Assembly (NCBI GenBank): GCA_964346395.1
Contig: CAYFUT010000033.1
Location: 1 to 27,562 of the forward strand
Length of the DNA: 27,562 nucleotides
Direction: 5' to 3'
From: CAYFUT01 sp964346395
Lineage (GTDB): Bacteria; Bacillota; Halanaerobiia; Halobacteroidales; Halobacteroidaceae
Every line of letters starts with the position of its first letter. Within the stretch, counting starts at the first letter, position 1. Below are positions 20,550-27,562 of this stretch, in pieces. Both the position numbers and the translations under genes were made by a program. The notes below the pieces were generated by a model. It was not told the origin of the DNA. It searched no databases and worked only from the letters and a program-made list of their open reading frames with translations.

Positions 20550-22127
20550 ATGACAACTAACAGAGTGCGGCAGGCGTTGATTAGTGTTTCGGACAAAGAG
20601 GGCGTTGTGGAGTTGGCCCGGGAGCTACATAATTTAGGAGTGACTATTATCTCTACTGGGGGAACAGGTCAGAAGATAGAAGAGGCCGGTTTGCCGGTGG
20701 TAGGGATTAGCGAAGTAACTGATTATCCAGAAATGATGGACGGGCGGGTTAAAACTCTCCATCCAGCTGTTCACGGGGGAATTTTGGCTCTTCGCGATCA
20801 GGAAGGACATTTAGAGGAAATAAAAGGACAGGGGATTAAACCGATTGATTTAGTTATCTGTAATTTATATCCCTTCGAGGAAACTATCCAACAAGCGGAT
20901 GTGACTTTAGAGGAAGCAATTGAAAATATTGATATCGGCGGGCCAACTATGATCCGGTCAGCTGCTAAAAACTTTCAGGATGTAGGGGTGGTAGTTGATC
21001 CGGCTGATTACAGCCGAGTGGTTGCGGAACTGAAAGAAAATGAAACTTCTCTTTCGCCGCAGATAAAACAGAAACTTGCTTACAAAGCGTTTCGGCACAC
21101 TGCTAAGTATGACCAGTTAATTCAAAATTATTTAGGTGATCAGCTAGCCGAAGGAACTGAAGATTTATCAGAAGTTATGCTGGCTAGGTATAATAAGAAA
21201 ATGGATTTACGGTATGGAGAAAATCCGCATCAGGAAGCAGCTTTTTATCAAGAACCAGAACTAAATGAGCCGTCCATTACTAGTGCTGATCAGCTGTACG
21301 GTAAAGAATTATCTTATAACAATATCAATGATACTAATGGAGCATTAGAATTGGTTAAAGAATTTCCTAATCAGCCGGCAGCAGCGGTAATCAAACATGC
21401 TAACCCCTGTGGAATGGCTGTTGGGGATGATTTATTGACAGCTTATAAACAGGCTCATGCTGGGGATCCGTTATCTGCTTTTGGCAGTATTGTAGCCTTA
21501 AATCGAAAAGTAACTGCTGAGGTAGCTGAAGAGATAGCTGATGAAGATAAATTTATTGAAGTTGTGATTGCTCCTGCTTATGAATCAAAAGCATTAGAAA
21601 TCCTGAAAGCAAGATGGGATAGTGTTCGGTTGTTAAAAACAGGCGAGCTGTATATTAACCGCAATAATCCGGGCTACGATATGAAAAAGGTAACGGGCGG
21701 ACTATTGGTTCAAGAGCGGGATATTGTTGAATTGGCTGCAGATGAACTGGAAGTAGTAACTGAAACCGAGCCGACTGAAGAACAACTGCGGGATCTGTTA
21801 TTTAGTTGGAAAGTAGTTAAACACGTCAAATCAAATGCGATTGTAATGGCTAAAGATAAAATGGTAGTAGGAGTAGGTGCCGGCCAGATGAGCCGCGTAG
21901 ATGCTATGATTCTTGCTGGGCGAAAAGCTGACGGCCGCCAAGAAGGAGGAGTAGTGGCTTCTGATGCCTTCTTCCCTTTCCCCGATGCTATTGAAACAGC
22001 AGCGGAAAAGGGAATTAAGGCAGTGATTCAGCCGGGCGGCTCTATTCGCGATGAGCAGGTAATTGAAGCGGCTAACGAATTAGAAATTGCGATGGTATTT
22101 ACAGGTAGAAGACATTTCCGACATTAA
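20550..22127 (+). CDS. purH: Bifunctional AICAR transformylase/IMP cyclohydrolase
   Basis: 525 residues from the ATG at 20550, after AGGGGTGAT; an in-frame GTG at 20541 is part of that site. It performs the last two steps to IMP. The N-terminal MGS-like cyclohydrolase domain (about 1-195) shows ALISVSDKEGV, STGGTGQKIEEAG and DGRVKTLHPAVHGGIL. The C-terminal transformylase domain contains MDLRYGENPHQEAAFY near residue 220, the catalytic Lys-His in AAVIKHANPCGMAVG near residue 282, and SDAFFPFPDAIE near 472. It ends RRHFRH, typical of the family, and closes the purine cluster. Confidence 0.98.
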   Translation: MTTNRVRQALISVSDKEGVVELARELHNLGVTIISTGGTGQKIEEAGLPVVGISEVTDYPEMMDGRVKTLHPAVHGGILALRDQEGHLEEIKGQGIKPIDLVICNLYPFEETIQQADVTLEEAIENIDIGGPTMIRSAAKNFQDVGVVVDPADYSRVVAELKENETSLSPQIKQKLAYKAFRHTAKYDQLIQNYLGDQLAEGTEDLSEVMLARYNKKMDLRYGENPHQEAAFYQEPELNEPSITSADQLYGKELSYNNINDTNGALELVKEFPNQPAAAVIKHANPCGMAVGDDLLTAYKQAHAGDPLSAFGSIVALNRKVTAEVAEEIADEDKFIEVVIAPAYESKALEILKARWDSVRLLKTGELYINRNNPGYDMKKVTGGLLVQERDIVELAADELEVVTETEPTEEQLRDLLFSWKVVKHVKSNAIVMAKDKMVVGVGAGQMSRVDAMILAGRKADGRQEGGVVASDAFFPFPDAIETAAEKGIKAVIQPGGSIRDEQVIEAANELEIAMVFTGRRHFRH

Positions 22128-22144
22128 AATTATAATTTTTCTGT

Positions 22145-22176
22145 CCCCTGCCTTTTTTGGCAGGGGAATTTATTTT
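22145..22176 (+). terminator. Terminator of the purine cluster
   Basis: CCCCTGCC (22145-22152) pairs with GGCAGGGG (22159-22166) around six T, followed by AATTTATTTT. Confidence 0.88.
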
Positions 22177-22268
22177 AAAACAAGGAAATTAATTTAATAT
22201 CTAGAATTATGTAATAGAGTTAATTAATTAATCAATTAATGTTTAATTTTAGTGTGAGGTGAAAAACT

Positions 22269-22883
22269 ATGTATGGTCAATTAGAAGAAAGGCTAGAGCA
22301 GATGCCGGCGGTTATTTCTTGTAAATTGGCTCCTAATGAAAATGAAGATAAGATAGGAGAGGTGCATATTCTGGCAAATGAACACCGGGAAATTTCTGAG
22401 ATTATTAAGGATATAAAGACTATTATCTTGATTGAAGAAGAACAAGCTATTGCCCCGGAAAAGATAAATATTGCCCAGATTGAAGCCGAGGCAGATGAAG
22501 ATAACCAGAATAGAATAGAGATTATTTCTATTTATAAGGAAAAGAAGGAACCAACGTGTTATTTAAAATTGAAGATTAATGACCAGATAGTAGAAAAAAA
22601 AGTAACTGGGCAAGAAACTACGATTTCTACTTTGGTGGTCAGGGGAATTTTAGAAATGATTGAAGAACAGATTGATTTTCAAGGGAAATTAGAGCTGGAC
22701 AATGTTTTTATTACTGGACGGGAAGAAGATATAATTGTGGTAGAGATTATTCTGCAGAAAGAAAATAATTTTCATAACCGTCTTAAGTTAATTGGGGCAG
22801 CTTATATAGACCTTAATTTACCTTTAGCCAGCGGTCAAGCCTGCTTAAAGGCACTTAATAGACAGCTTAGTATTTACTTGTAA
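22269..22883 (+). CDS. Uncharacterised soluble protein
   Basis: 204 residues, no signal peptide or membrane helix. The ATG follows GTGAGGTG eight bases upstream. The first 70 residues (MYGQLEERLEQMP..., IGEVHILANEHREISEIIKDIKT..., EKINIAQIE) look like a small alpha/beta domain. The rest has alternating beta strands (IEIISIYKEKKE, CYLKLKIND, DIIVVEIIL) and ends ASGQACLKALNRQL. I recall similar unannotated proteins in other Firmicutes with an E-(I/V)-H-(I/V)-L-A segment, but cannot assign a function. It is isolated between the purine terminator and the mal promoter. Confidence 0.75.
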   Translation: MYGQLEERLEQMPAVISCKLAPNENEDKIGEVHILANEHREISEIIKDIKTIILIEEEQAIAPEKINIAQIEAEADEDNQNRIEIISIYKEKKEPTCYLKLKINDQIVEKKVTGQETTISTLVVRGILEMIEEQIDFQGKLELDNVFITGREEDIIVVEIILQKENNFHNRLKLIGAAYIDLNLPLASGQACLKALNRQLSIYL

Positions 22884-22978
22884 TTTTTTGCGTAAGATGT
22901 TAAATTAAATGCAGGAATTTTCCAAAAGTTATAGAATAATTTACTAAAGGTAGATGAATAAAAACTTGCTATTAACAC

Positions 22979-23007
22979 TTGATTTTCCTATTTCCTGTAA
23001 TTATAAT
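22979..23007 (+). promoter_or_regulatory. Sigma-A promoter upstream of malEFG
   Basis: TTGATT (22979-22984), 17-bp spacer, TATAAT (23002-23007). The leader to malE is about 230 nt and holds no ORF. Confidence 0.68.
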
Positions 23008-23118
23008 TAAAATAGGTAGATATAATTAACAAAAAAACGAAATAAGTTTATAATGGTAATCTAAGGGGCAGTGGTTAGCTAAAAAAGGGTTAAGGTGCTG
23101 TTGATTATTTGGTTAAGT

Positions 23119-23152
23119 GTGCAAACGATTTACTGATTGTGCAGCTGCTGCA
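23119..23152 (+). promoter_or_regulatory. Possible LacI-family operator and palindrome in the mal leader
   Basis: GTGCAAACGATTTAC (23119-23133) resembles half of a CcpA/MalR-type site (TGCAAACG) but its second half is poor. TGCAGC-T-GCTGCA (23140-23152) is a perfect 13-nt palindrome close by. Both are downstream of the promoter, where a roadblock repressor could act. Confidence 0.4.
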
Positions 23153-23241
23153 AATAACATAATAAGAATCAGAAATTGCGGTTGTTTACTTCCGTATTGA
23201 CTAAGAAAAGGTTTATACTATTTTCAAGGAGGGATTTACTA

Positions 23242-24474
23242 ATGAAAAAAAGAATAATTACATTAACTTTAGCTTTATTGTTAGCAGTAGGGCTACTTGC
23301 GCCCACTGCGTTGGCTAAGCCCGATCAGTTGAAAATTTGGGTGAATAATACTCCGTTTGAAAAAGACTTTATGAAAGAAATGGCTAAGAAGTACAAAGAA
23401 AAGACAGGAATTGAAATTCAAGTGACTCCTGTTTCTTTGCTGGATCAGACGCAGAAATTATCGATGGATGGGCCGTCGGGAAAAGGAGCTGATGTAGTTT
23501 GTTGGCCGCACGATAAATTAGGTAAGTCAGTGATGATGGGGGTTTTAGATCCTGTCGGTAAGTATCTATCCGATGGATATACTGATCGCTATCTAGATAC
23601 TTCCATTGAAGCCTTAACTCACAATAAGAAGCTATGGGGTTTGCCGTATGCTTATCAGACGACAACTTTAATTTACAATAAAGACATGTATCCGGAAGCT
23701 CCTGAAACTTGGGAAGAGCTAATTGCAAGGGCAGAAGAATTGACTACTGATGATCAGTACGGATTTTTATATAAAGTAACTGATTTTTATTATAATCGAG
23801 CTTTCTTTAAAGGATTTGGCGCTTATACCTTCGGTAAAAATGCTGATGGGACGTACAATATTAATGATATTGGGTTAAATAAACCAGGCGGTGTAAAAGC
23901 AGCTGAATTTATTAAGCAGTTTAGAACTAAAGGTTTAATTCCTAAAGGTATCAATTACGATAACATGCAGGGCTTATTCGGCGAAGGGAAAGTAGGAGCC
24001 ATTATTGACGGTTCCTGGTCGATCAGTAATTATAAAGATTCCAGCATTGCTAATGATAAAATTGGAGTTACTCTCCTGCCTAAGCTGCCTAACGGAGAAT
24101 ATCCGGAACCTTTTGTAGGGGTTAAAGGCTATTATTTAAGTGAATTTAGCAAGAATAAAGAGGCAGCAGTAGAGTTCATAAAGTTCTTGACTAATGCTGA
24201 GAATTCTATGGTTCACTATCAGAATAGTAATATTATAGCACCGCATGAAGAAGTTGTTAATAGTGACCAGTTCCAGAACGATCAATATTTAGCTCCGTTT
24301 GTTGAGCAGGCTGAAAAAGGTTCCCCAATGCCTAGCGTACCGGAAATTATGCAGGTCTGGGATCCGATGGCGAATGCAGTAACCTTTACCCTACAAGGTA
24401 AAGCTCCACCTAAGCAGGTGATGCCGATGGTAGTGCAGAATATCGAAGAAGGCATCAGGCAGATGCGGCAGTAA
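23242..24474 (+). CDS. malE: Maltose/maltodextrin-type ABC transporter substrate-binding protein
   Basis: 410 residues from the ATG at 23242, behind AAGGAGGG; an in-frame start at 23176 would add 22 residues ahead of an obvious signal peptide. The signal is MKKRIITLTLALLLAVGL... ending ALA before K26, a signal peptidase I site with no lipobox Cys. The mature protein matches MalE: LKIWVNN, MAKKYKEKTGIEIQV, DVVCWPHDKLG, WGLPYAYQTTTLIYNKD, WEELIARAEEL, and the C-terminal VQNIEEGIRQM. It captures maltose or maltodextrins and delivers them to the MalFG channel. The exact sugar is not readable. Confidence 0.93.
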   Translation: MKKRIITLTLALLLAVGLLAPTALAKPDQLKIWVNNTPFEKDFMKEMAKKYKEKTGIEIQVTPVSLLDQTQKLSMDGPSGKGADVVCWPHDKLGKSVMMGVLDPVGKYLSDGYTDRYLDTSIEALTHNKKLWGLPYAYQTTTLIYNKDMYPEAPETWEELIARAEELTTDDQYGFLYKVTDFYYNRAFFKGFGAYTFGKNADGTYNINDIGLNKPGGVKAAEFIKQFRTKGLIPKGINYDNMQGLFGEGKVGAIIDGSWSISNYKDSSIANDKIGVTLLPKLPNGEYPEPFVGVKGYYLSEFSKNKEAAVEFIKFLTNAENSMVHYQNSNIIAPHEEVVNSDQFQNDQYLAPFVEQAEKGSPMPSVPEIMQVWDPMANAVTFTLQGKAPPKQVMPMVVQNIEEGIRQMRQ

Positions 24475-24485
24475 CAGAATATAAC

Positions 24486-24524
24486 TTCAGCCCTATACCT
24501 TTATTTGGCATGGGGCTGAATTTT
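24486..24524 (+). terminator. Hairpin between malE and malF (partial terminator or mRNA stabiliser)
   Basis: TTCAGCCC (24486-24493) pairs with GGGCTGAA (24513-24520), followed by TTTT. Such a hairpin after the binding-protein gene usually lets malE be made in excess of the permease genes. Confidence 0.7.
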
Positions 24525-24562
24525 AATCTATAATTTAATTATAAGTAGTAAAGGAGGATTTT

Positions 24563-25864
24563 ATGCAACCAAAAACTAGTACAGAAGTCGGCTATTCGGG
24601 CTATAAACGCTACTTAAGCCCAATTTTATCTCTGATTTATATGGGGGCTGGTCAGATTTATAACGGCCAGTATGTAAAAGGGATTTTATTTGCACTGTAC
24701 CACACTTTTTTCTTGCTGCAGACGCCCGCTTACTTCTTCAGCCACTTTAAGGGCTTATACACTTTAGGTACCACGCCAGGAGAAGATCATTCGTTATTTT
24801 TGCTGGTAGAAGGAGTAGTTTCCGTAGCTTTATTTTTAATATTACTGGGTATTCATATTGGCAATGTGATTGATGCCCGTAAAAACGGCAAAAAAGCAGA
24901 TTTAGGGAGAAAAGTGCCCAGTATCAAGGACACTTTACACAATACTATTAAATTAGGCTATCCTTACTTTACATTAGGTCCCGGATTTATCTTTTTAACA
25001 CTAGCTACTGTGTTTCCTATAATCTTTACTATCTGTATTGCTTTCACTAATTATGACTTATATAATTCTCCGCCCGGAAATTTACTCACCTGGGTAGGAA
25101 TTAAAAACTTTATTAATATTTTTACCTTAGGCAGCTGGTGGCGGACAATTAGAAGTGTAGTGGGCTGGACAGTAGTCTGGACCTTAGGGGCTACGATTAC
25201 TACTTCGGGAGTTGGTTTATTTTTAGCTGTAGTCTTGAACCATCCCAAAATAAAATTCCGTCGTATTTTCCGAAGCCTGTTGATTATCCCGTGGGCGATT
25301 CCCTGGTTTATTGTAGCTTTGGTTTGGCGTTATCTATTAAATTACAATTTAGGCCACATCAATAAAATGATTCAGGCGTTAGGTTTTGGTAAAGTGCCTT
25401 GGCTGGAAGATCCACTTTTAGCTAAAATATCGATTATTTTAGTTAATTTATGGTTAGGATTTCCTTTCTTTATGGCTTTATTTTCAGGGATTTTACAGAA
25501 TATCCCGGATGATTTATATGAGGCTGCTGAAGTGTCGGGGGCTTCCGCCTGGCAGAAATTTAAAAATATTACTTTACCCCTTGTTTTGCACGCTACTGTT
25601 CCCTTGTTGATTATGCAGTTAGGATTCAATCTCAATAACTTTGGTTTAATTTACCTGTTAACTGATGGGGATCCAAAGCAGTTTGGGACGAAAGCAGGAG
25701 CAACTGACATTTTAATTACTTGGGTTTATCGATTAACCTTTACTGATAATAAGTATAATTATGCTTCGGTAATTTCGGTACTTTTATTTATTGTGGTAGC
25801 CGGATTTGCTATTTATCAGTTCCGGCAGACAACTTCCTTCCAGGATGAGGAGCTGATGCAATAA
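24563..25864 (+). CDS. malF: Maltose-type ABC transporter permease MalF
   Basis: 433 residues, eight or so membrane helices. The N-terminal part (GAGQIYNGQYVKGILFALYH) is the extra membrane region typical of MalF, with a further helix near residues 85-105. The transport domain begins near residue 140 (FFPIIFTI-like, read here as TVFPIIFTICIAFTNYD). The EAA loop that docks on the ATPase is EAAEVSGASAWQKFKNITLP near residue 323. A strong AAAGGAGGA site precedes the ATG, and the stop overlaps malG by one base. Confidence 0.95.
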   Translation: MQPKTSTEVGYSGYKRYLSPILSLIYMGAGQIYNGQYVKGILFALYHTFFLLQTPAYFFSHFKGLYTLGTTPGEDHSLFLLVEGVVSVALFLILLGIHIGNVIDARKNGKKADLGRKVPSIKDTLHNTIKLGYPYFTLGPGFIFLTLATVFPIIFTICIAFTNYDLYNSPPGNLLTWVGIKNFINIFTLGSWWRTIRSVVGWTVVWTLGATITTSGVGLFLAVVLNHPKIKFRRIFRSLLIIPWAIPWFIVALVWRYLLNYNLGHINKMIQALGFGKVPWLEDPLLAKISIILVNLWLGFPFFMALFSGILQNIPDDLYEAAEVSGASAWQKFKNITLPLVLHATVPLLIMQLGFNLNNFGLIYLLTDGDPKQFGTKAGATDILITWVYRLTFTDNKYNYASVISVLLFIVVAGFAIYQFRQTTSFQDEELMQ

Positions 25865-26712
25865 TGGGCTTATTGAATAAGATTCAAAACAATTTAGGTG
25901 TGATCGGCTGCTATTTTGTAATTGCAGTGATGTTAGTAATTGTGTTTTATCCTACTGCCTGGGTAGTAGGAGCTTCTCTCAACCCGGCGAATAGTTTATA
26001 CAGCTCGAGTTTAATTCCCAAAGATGCTGGGCTGCAGAACTATAAAGATTTATTATTTGGCGATGATTATAATTATGGAATTTGGTACTGGAATACAATT
26101 AAGTTATGTACAGTAGCGGCGGTATTATCAGTGGTTTTGACGGCAACTACAGCGTATGCCTTTTCTAAATTTAGATTTGCCGGTCGAAAGCCGGGCTTGA
26201 TTTTCCTACTGGTAATCCAGATGTTTCCCATTATTTTAGCGATGGTAGCTCTGTATGTTATTTTGAATATGTTCGGTTTATTGGATACGCATTTAGGTTT
26301 ATGGTTGCTTTATTTGGGGACTTCCGTTCCTTTTTCTACCTGGATGATTAAAGGCTATTTTGACGGCATTCCCCGTAGTTTGAGTGAAGCGGCTCGGATA
26401 GATGGAGCTAACCGCTTTCAGGTGTTTATCAAAATCATGCTGCCGCTGGCGAAGCCGATTCTGGCAGTGACAGTGATGTTTAACTTTATTAATACTTATA
26501 AGGACTATATTTTGGCTAGTTTTGTATTAAAGAGTCCGGACAAATATACTCTAGCTGTTGGTCTGCGCCACATGATTCAGAGTCAGTTTACTAAGAGTTA
26601 TCCGATGTTTGCGGCTGGTGCTGTCTTAGCAGCAATCCCTATCGTCATACTGTTCCTTTACTTCCAGGAATTCTTTATTTCTGGCTTAACTGCAGGAGCG
26701 ACAAAAGGATAA
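25864..26712 (+). CDS. malG: Maltose-type ABC transporter permease MalG
   Basis: 282 residues with six membrane helices. The EAA loop is SEAARIDGANRFQVFIKIMLP near residue 177. Its ATG overlaps the malF stop (TAATG), so the two are made in equal amounts. An ATPase (MalK/MsmX) gene is absent; a shared ATPase encoded elsewhere is likely, as in many Firmicutes. No glycoside hydrolase gene follows within the window. Confidence 0.95.
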   Translation: MGLLNKIQNNLGVIGCYFVIAVMLVIVFYPTAWVVGASLNPANSLYSSSLIPKDAGLQNYKDLLFGDDYNYGIWYWNTIKLCTVAAVLSVVLTATTAYAFSKFRFAGRKPGLIFLLVIQMFPIILAMVALYVILNMFGLLDTHLGLWLLYLGTSVPFSTWMIKGYFDGIPRSLSEAARIDGANRFQVFIKIMLPLAKPILAVTVMFNFINTYKDYILASFVLKSPDKYTLAVGLRHMIQSQFTKSYPMFAAGAVLAAIPIVILFLYFQEFFISGLTAGATKG

Positions 26713-26724
26713 ATCAATTATCTC

Positions 26725-26760
26725 CCCCTAGTGCGCAGCATTGCTAGGGGAATATTATTT
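26725..26760 (+). terminator. Terminator of malEFG
   Basis: CCCCTAG (26725-26731) pairs with CTAGGGG (26744-26750) around a 12-nt loop that can pair further, then AATATTATTTT. Confidence 0.8.
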
Positions 26761-26788
26761 TATAATTGAGTTTAAGGTTTAGGTTGAA

Positions 26789-26818
26789 ATTGAGCAAACC
26801 ATTATAACCATTGGTTGT
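26789..26818. repeat. 30-bp dispersed repeat, copy 2 (inverted)
   Basis: Reverse complement of 18251-18280 with two differences. It is followed by a small GAGG/CCTC hairpin. Confidence 0.8.
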
Positions 26819-27003
26819 ATGAGGTGCTCAGCCTCACCTTCGGGTTTAAACTTCAAACCGCTGCGTGATAAATCCACTTTTAAATTATTAAAATTTGGTT
26901 TAAGTTAATGCTTATGATATTATATTTTTTGCGATTTTATCTTGTTTTCTTTATAATAATAAAGGCTACTGTAAATAAATTATTAGCAGAGGAGGAAGAG
27001 AAG

Positions 27004-27562
27004 ATGCATGGTTATTACGGAAGTGTAGATGTCGGCTGGCTAGAAGTAATTACCGGGGTTATGTTTTCCGGTAAAAGTAGTGAACTGCTGCGGCGGGTAG
27101 AAAGAGCCATGATTGCCCAGCAGGAAGTAAAGATATTTAAACCAAGTATTGATAACCGGTACAGTGAGACGGAAGTAGTTACTCATAATGGAATTCAAGC
27201 GGAAGCGGAGATTATTGATTCGACGGCCGAGATTGAAGAATCGGTTGTTGAGGGGGCAGAGGAGATTGATGTAGTAGCAGTGGATGAAGGGCAGTTTTTT
27301 TCTCCGGAGTTGGTGGAATTGGCTGACCAGCTAGTGGAAGCTGGCTATCGAGTGATAATTGCGGGCTTAGATACTGATTTTGCGGGTCGGGGTTTTGAAC
27401 CTATCCCCGAATTAATGGCGCGTGCTGAATACGTAACAAAGCTCCATGCTGTCTGTGTTAAGTGTGCCAATCCAGCTACCCGCAATCAGCGGTTGATTGA
27501 TGGCGAACCGGCCAGTGTAGATGATCCGGTGGTAGTAGTAGGCGCTGAAGAACAGTATGAAG
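27004..27562 (+). CDS. tdk: Thymidine kinase, 3' end cut by the window
   Basis: 186 codons visible, open at the window edge. The Walker A loop GVMFSGKSS is at residues 18-26, the Walker B-like AVDEGQFF near 93-100, and the lid and substrate segment LDTDFAGRGFEPIPELM near 119-135. CVKC near residue 150 is the first half of the structural zinc site of type II thymidine kinases; the second pair would lie beyond the window. Phosphorylates thymidine for dTTP salvage. GAGGAGGAAG precedes the ATG. Confidence 0.95.
   Translation, partial: MHGYYGSVDVGWLEVITGVMFSGKSSELLRRVERAMIAQQEVKIFKPSIDNRYSETEVVTHNGIQAEAEIIDSTAEIEESVVEGAEEIDVVAVDEGQFFSPELVELADQLVEAGYRVIIAGLDTDFAGRGFEPIPELMARAEYVTKLHAVCVKCANPATRNQRLIDGEPASVDDPVVVVGAEEQYE

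Noticed and set aside
23119..23134. A full catabolite-responsive element (CcpA site) in the mal leader
   Set aside because: Only the left half TGCAAACG fits; the last conserved CA is out of register.
1..27562. CRISPR arrays, tRNA or rRNA genes
   Set aside because: No regularly spaced identical repeats and no tRNA-like cloverleaf or rRNA sequence were seen.

Overview
The window comes from a low-GC Firmicute. The purine genes, the agr-type peptide signalling genes, the AbrB-family regulators with a C-terminal Cys pair-pair motif, and the pervasive Shine-Dalgarno sites (often runs of G such as AGGGGGG) all fit that group. The maltose-type binding protein has a plain signal peptidase I site (ALA-K) instead of a lipobox, which suggests a diderm (outer-membrane) Firmicute. 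My best guess is Halanaerobiales, but this is inference.

Layout. (1) 1-2370 is an agr-like quorum-sensing block: a 5-helix membrane protein, a 2-helix sensor histidine kinase overlapping it, then a separate promoter driving AgrB and a 38-residue AgrD too short for ordinary gene calling. (2) 2390-5150 holds purB-purA under a clean sigma-A promoter. (3) 5150-6985 is an AT-rich segment with two tandem AbrB-type genes and a degenerate second kinase. A second copy of the last 45 bp of purA bounds its far end, so it looks like an insertion or duplication at the purA 3' end. (4) 7000-8050 holds a small ORF and a lipoprotein of unknown function. (5) 8130-22180 is the main purine cluster: a tandem guanine plus PRPP (ykkC-2b) riboswitch leader, purD, an NCS2-like permease, a purine-type phosphoribosyltransferase, purK, purE, then a second promoter and guanine riboswitch, a second adenylosuccinate lyase gene, purC, purF, a 196-bp foldback element, an assembly gap inside a duplicated purM leader, purM, purN and purH. 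(6) 22269-22883 is an uncharacterised protein. (7) 22979-26760 is a malEFG-type ABC importer without its ATPase. (8) 27004 onward is a truncated thymidine kinase gene.

How the genes work together: the purine genes encode most of PRPP to IMP (purF, D, N, M, K, E, C, B, H) plus IMP to AMP (purA, purB). The permease and phosphoribosyltransferase would import and salvage bases. FGAM synthase (purS, purQ, purL), normally between purC and purF, is not in the window. Two separate guanine-sensing leaders control the cluster, and the first also senses PRPP, the substrate of PurF.

The most notable observations are an AgrD whose ring-forming Cys appears replaced by Thr next to an AgrB with intact catalytic residues, a PRPP aptamer split by about 198 nt of inserted repeat sequence, the purA 3'-end duplication, a kinase paralogue lacking a normal start codon and its G box, and a 100-N gap flanked by an exact 55-nt overlap that looks like an assembler k-mer artefact.
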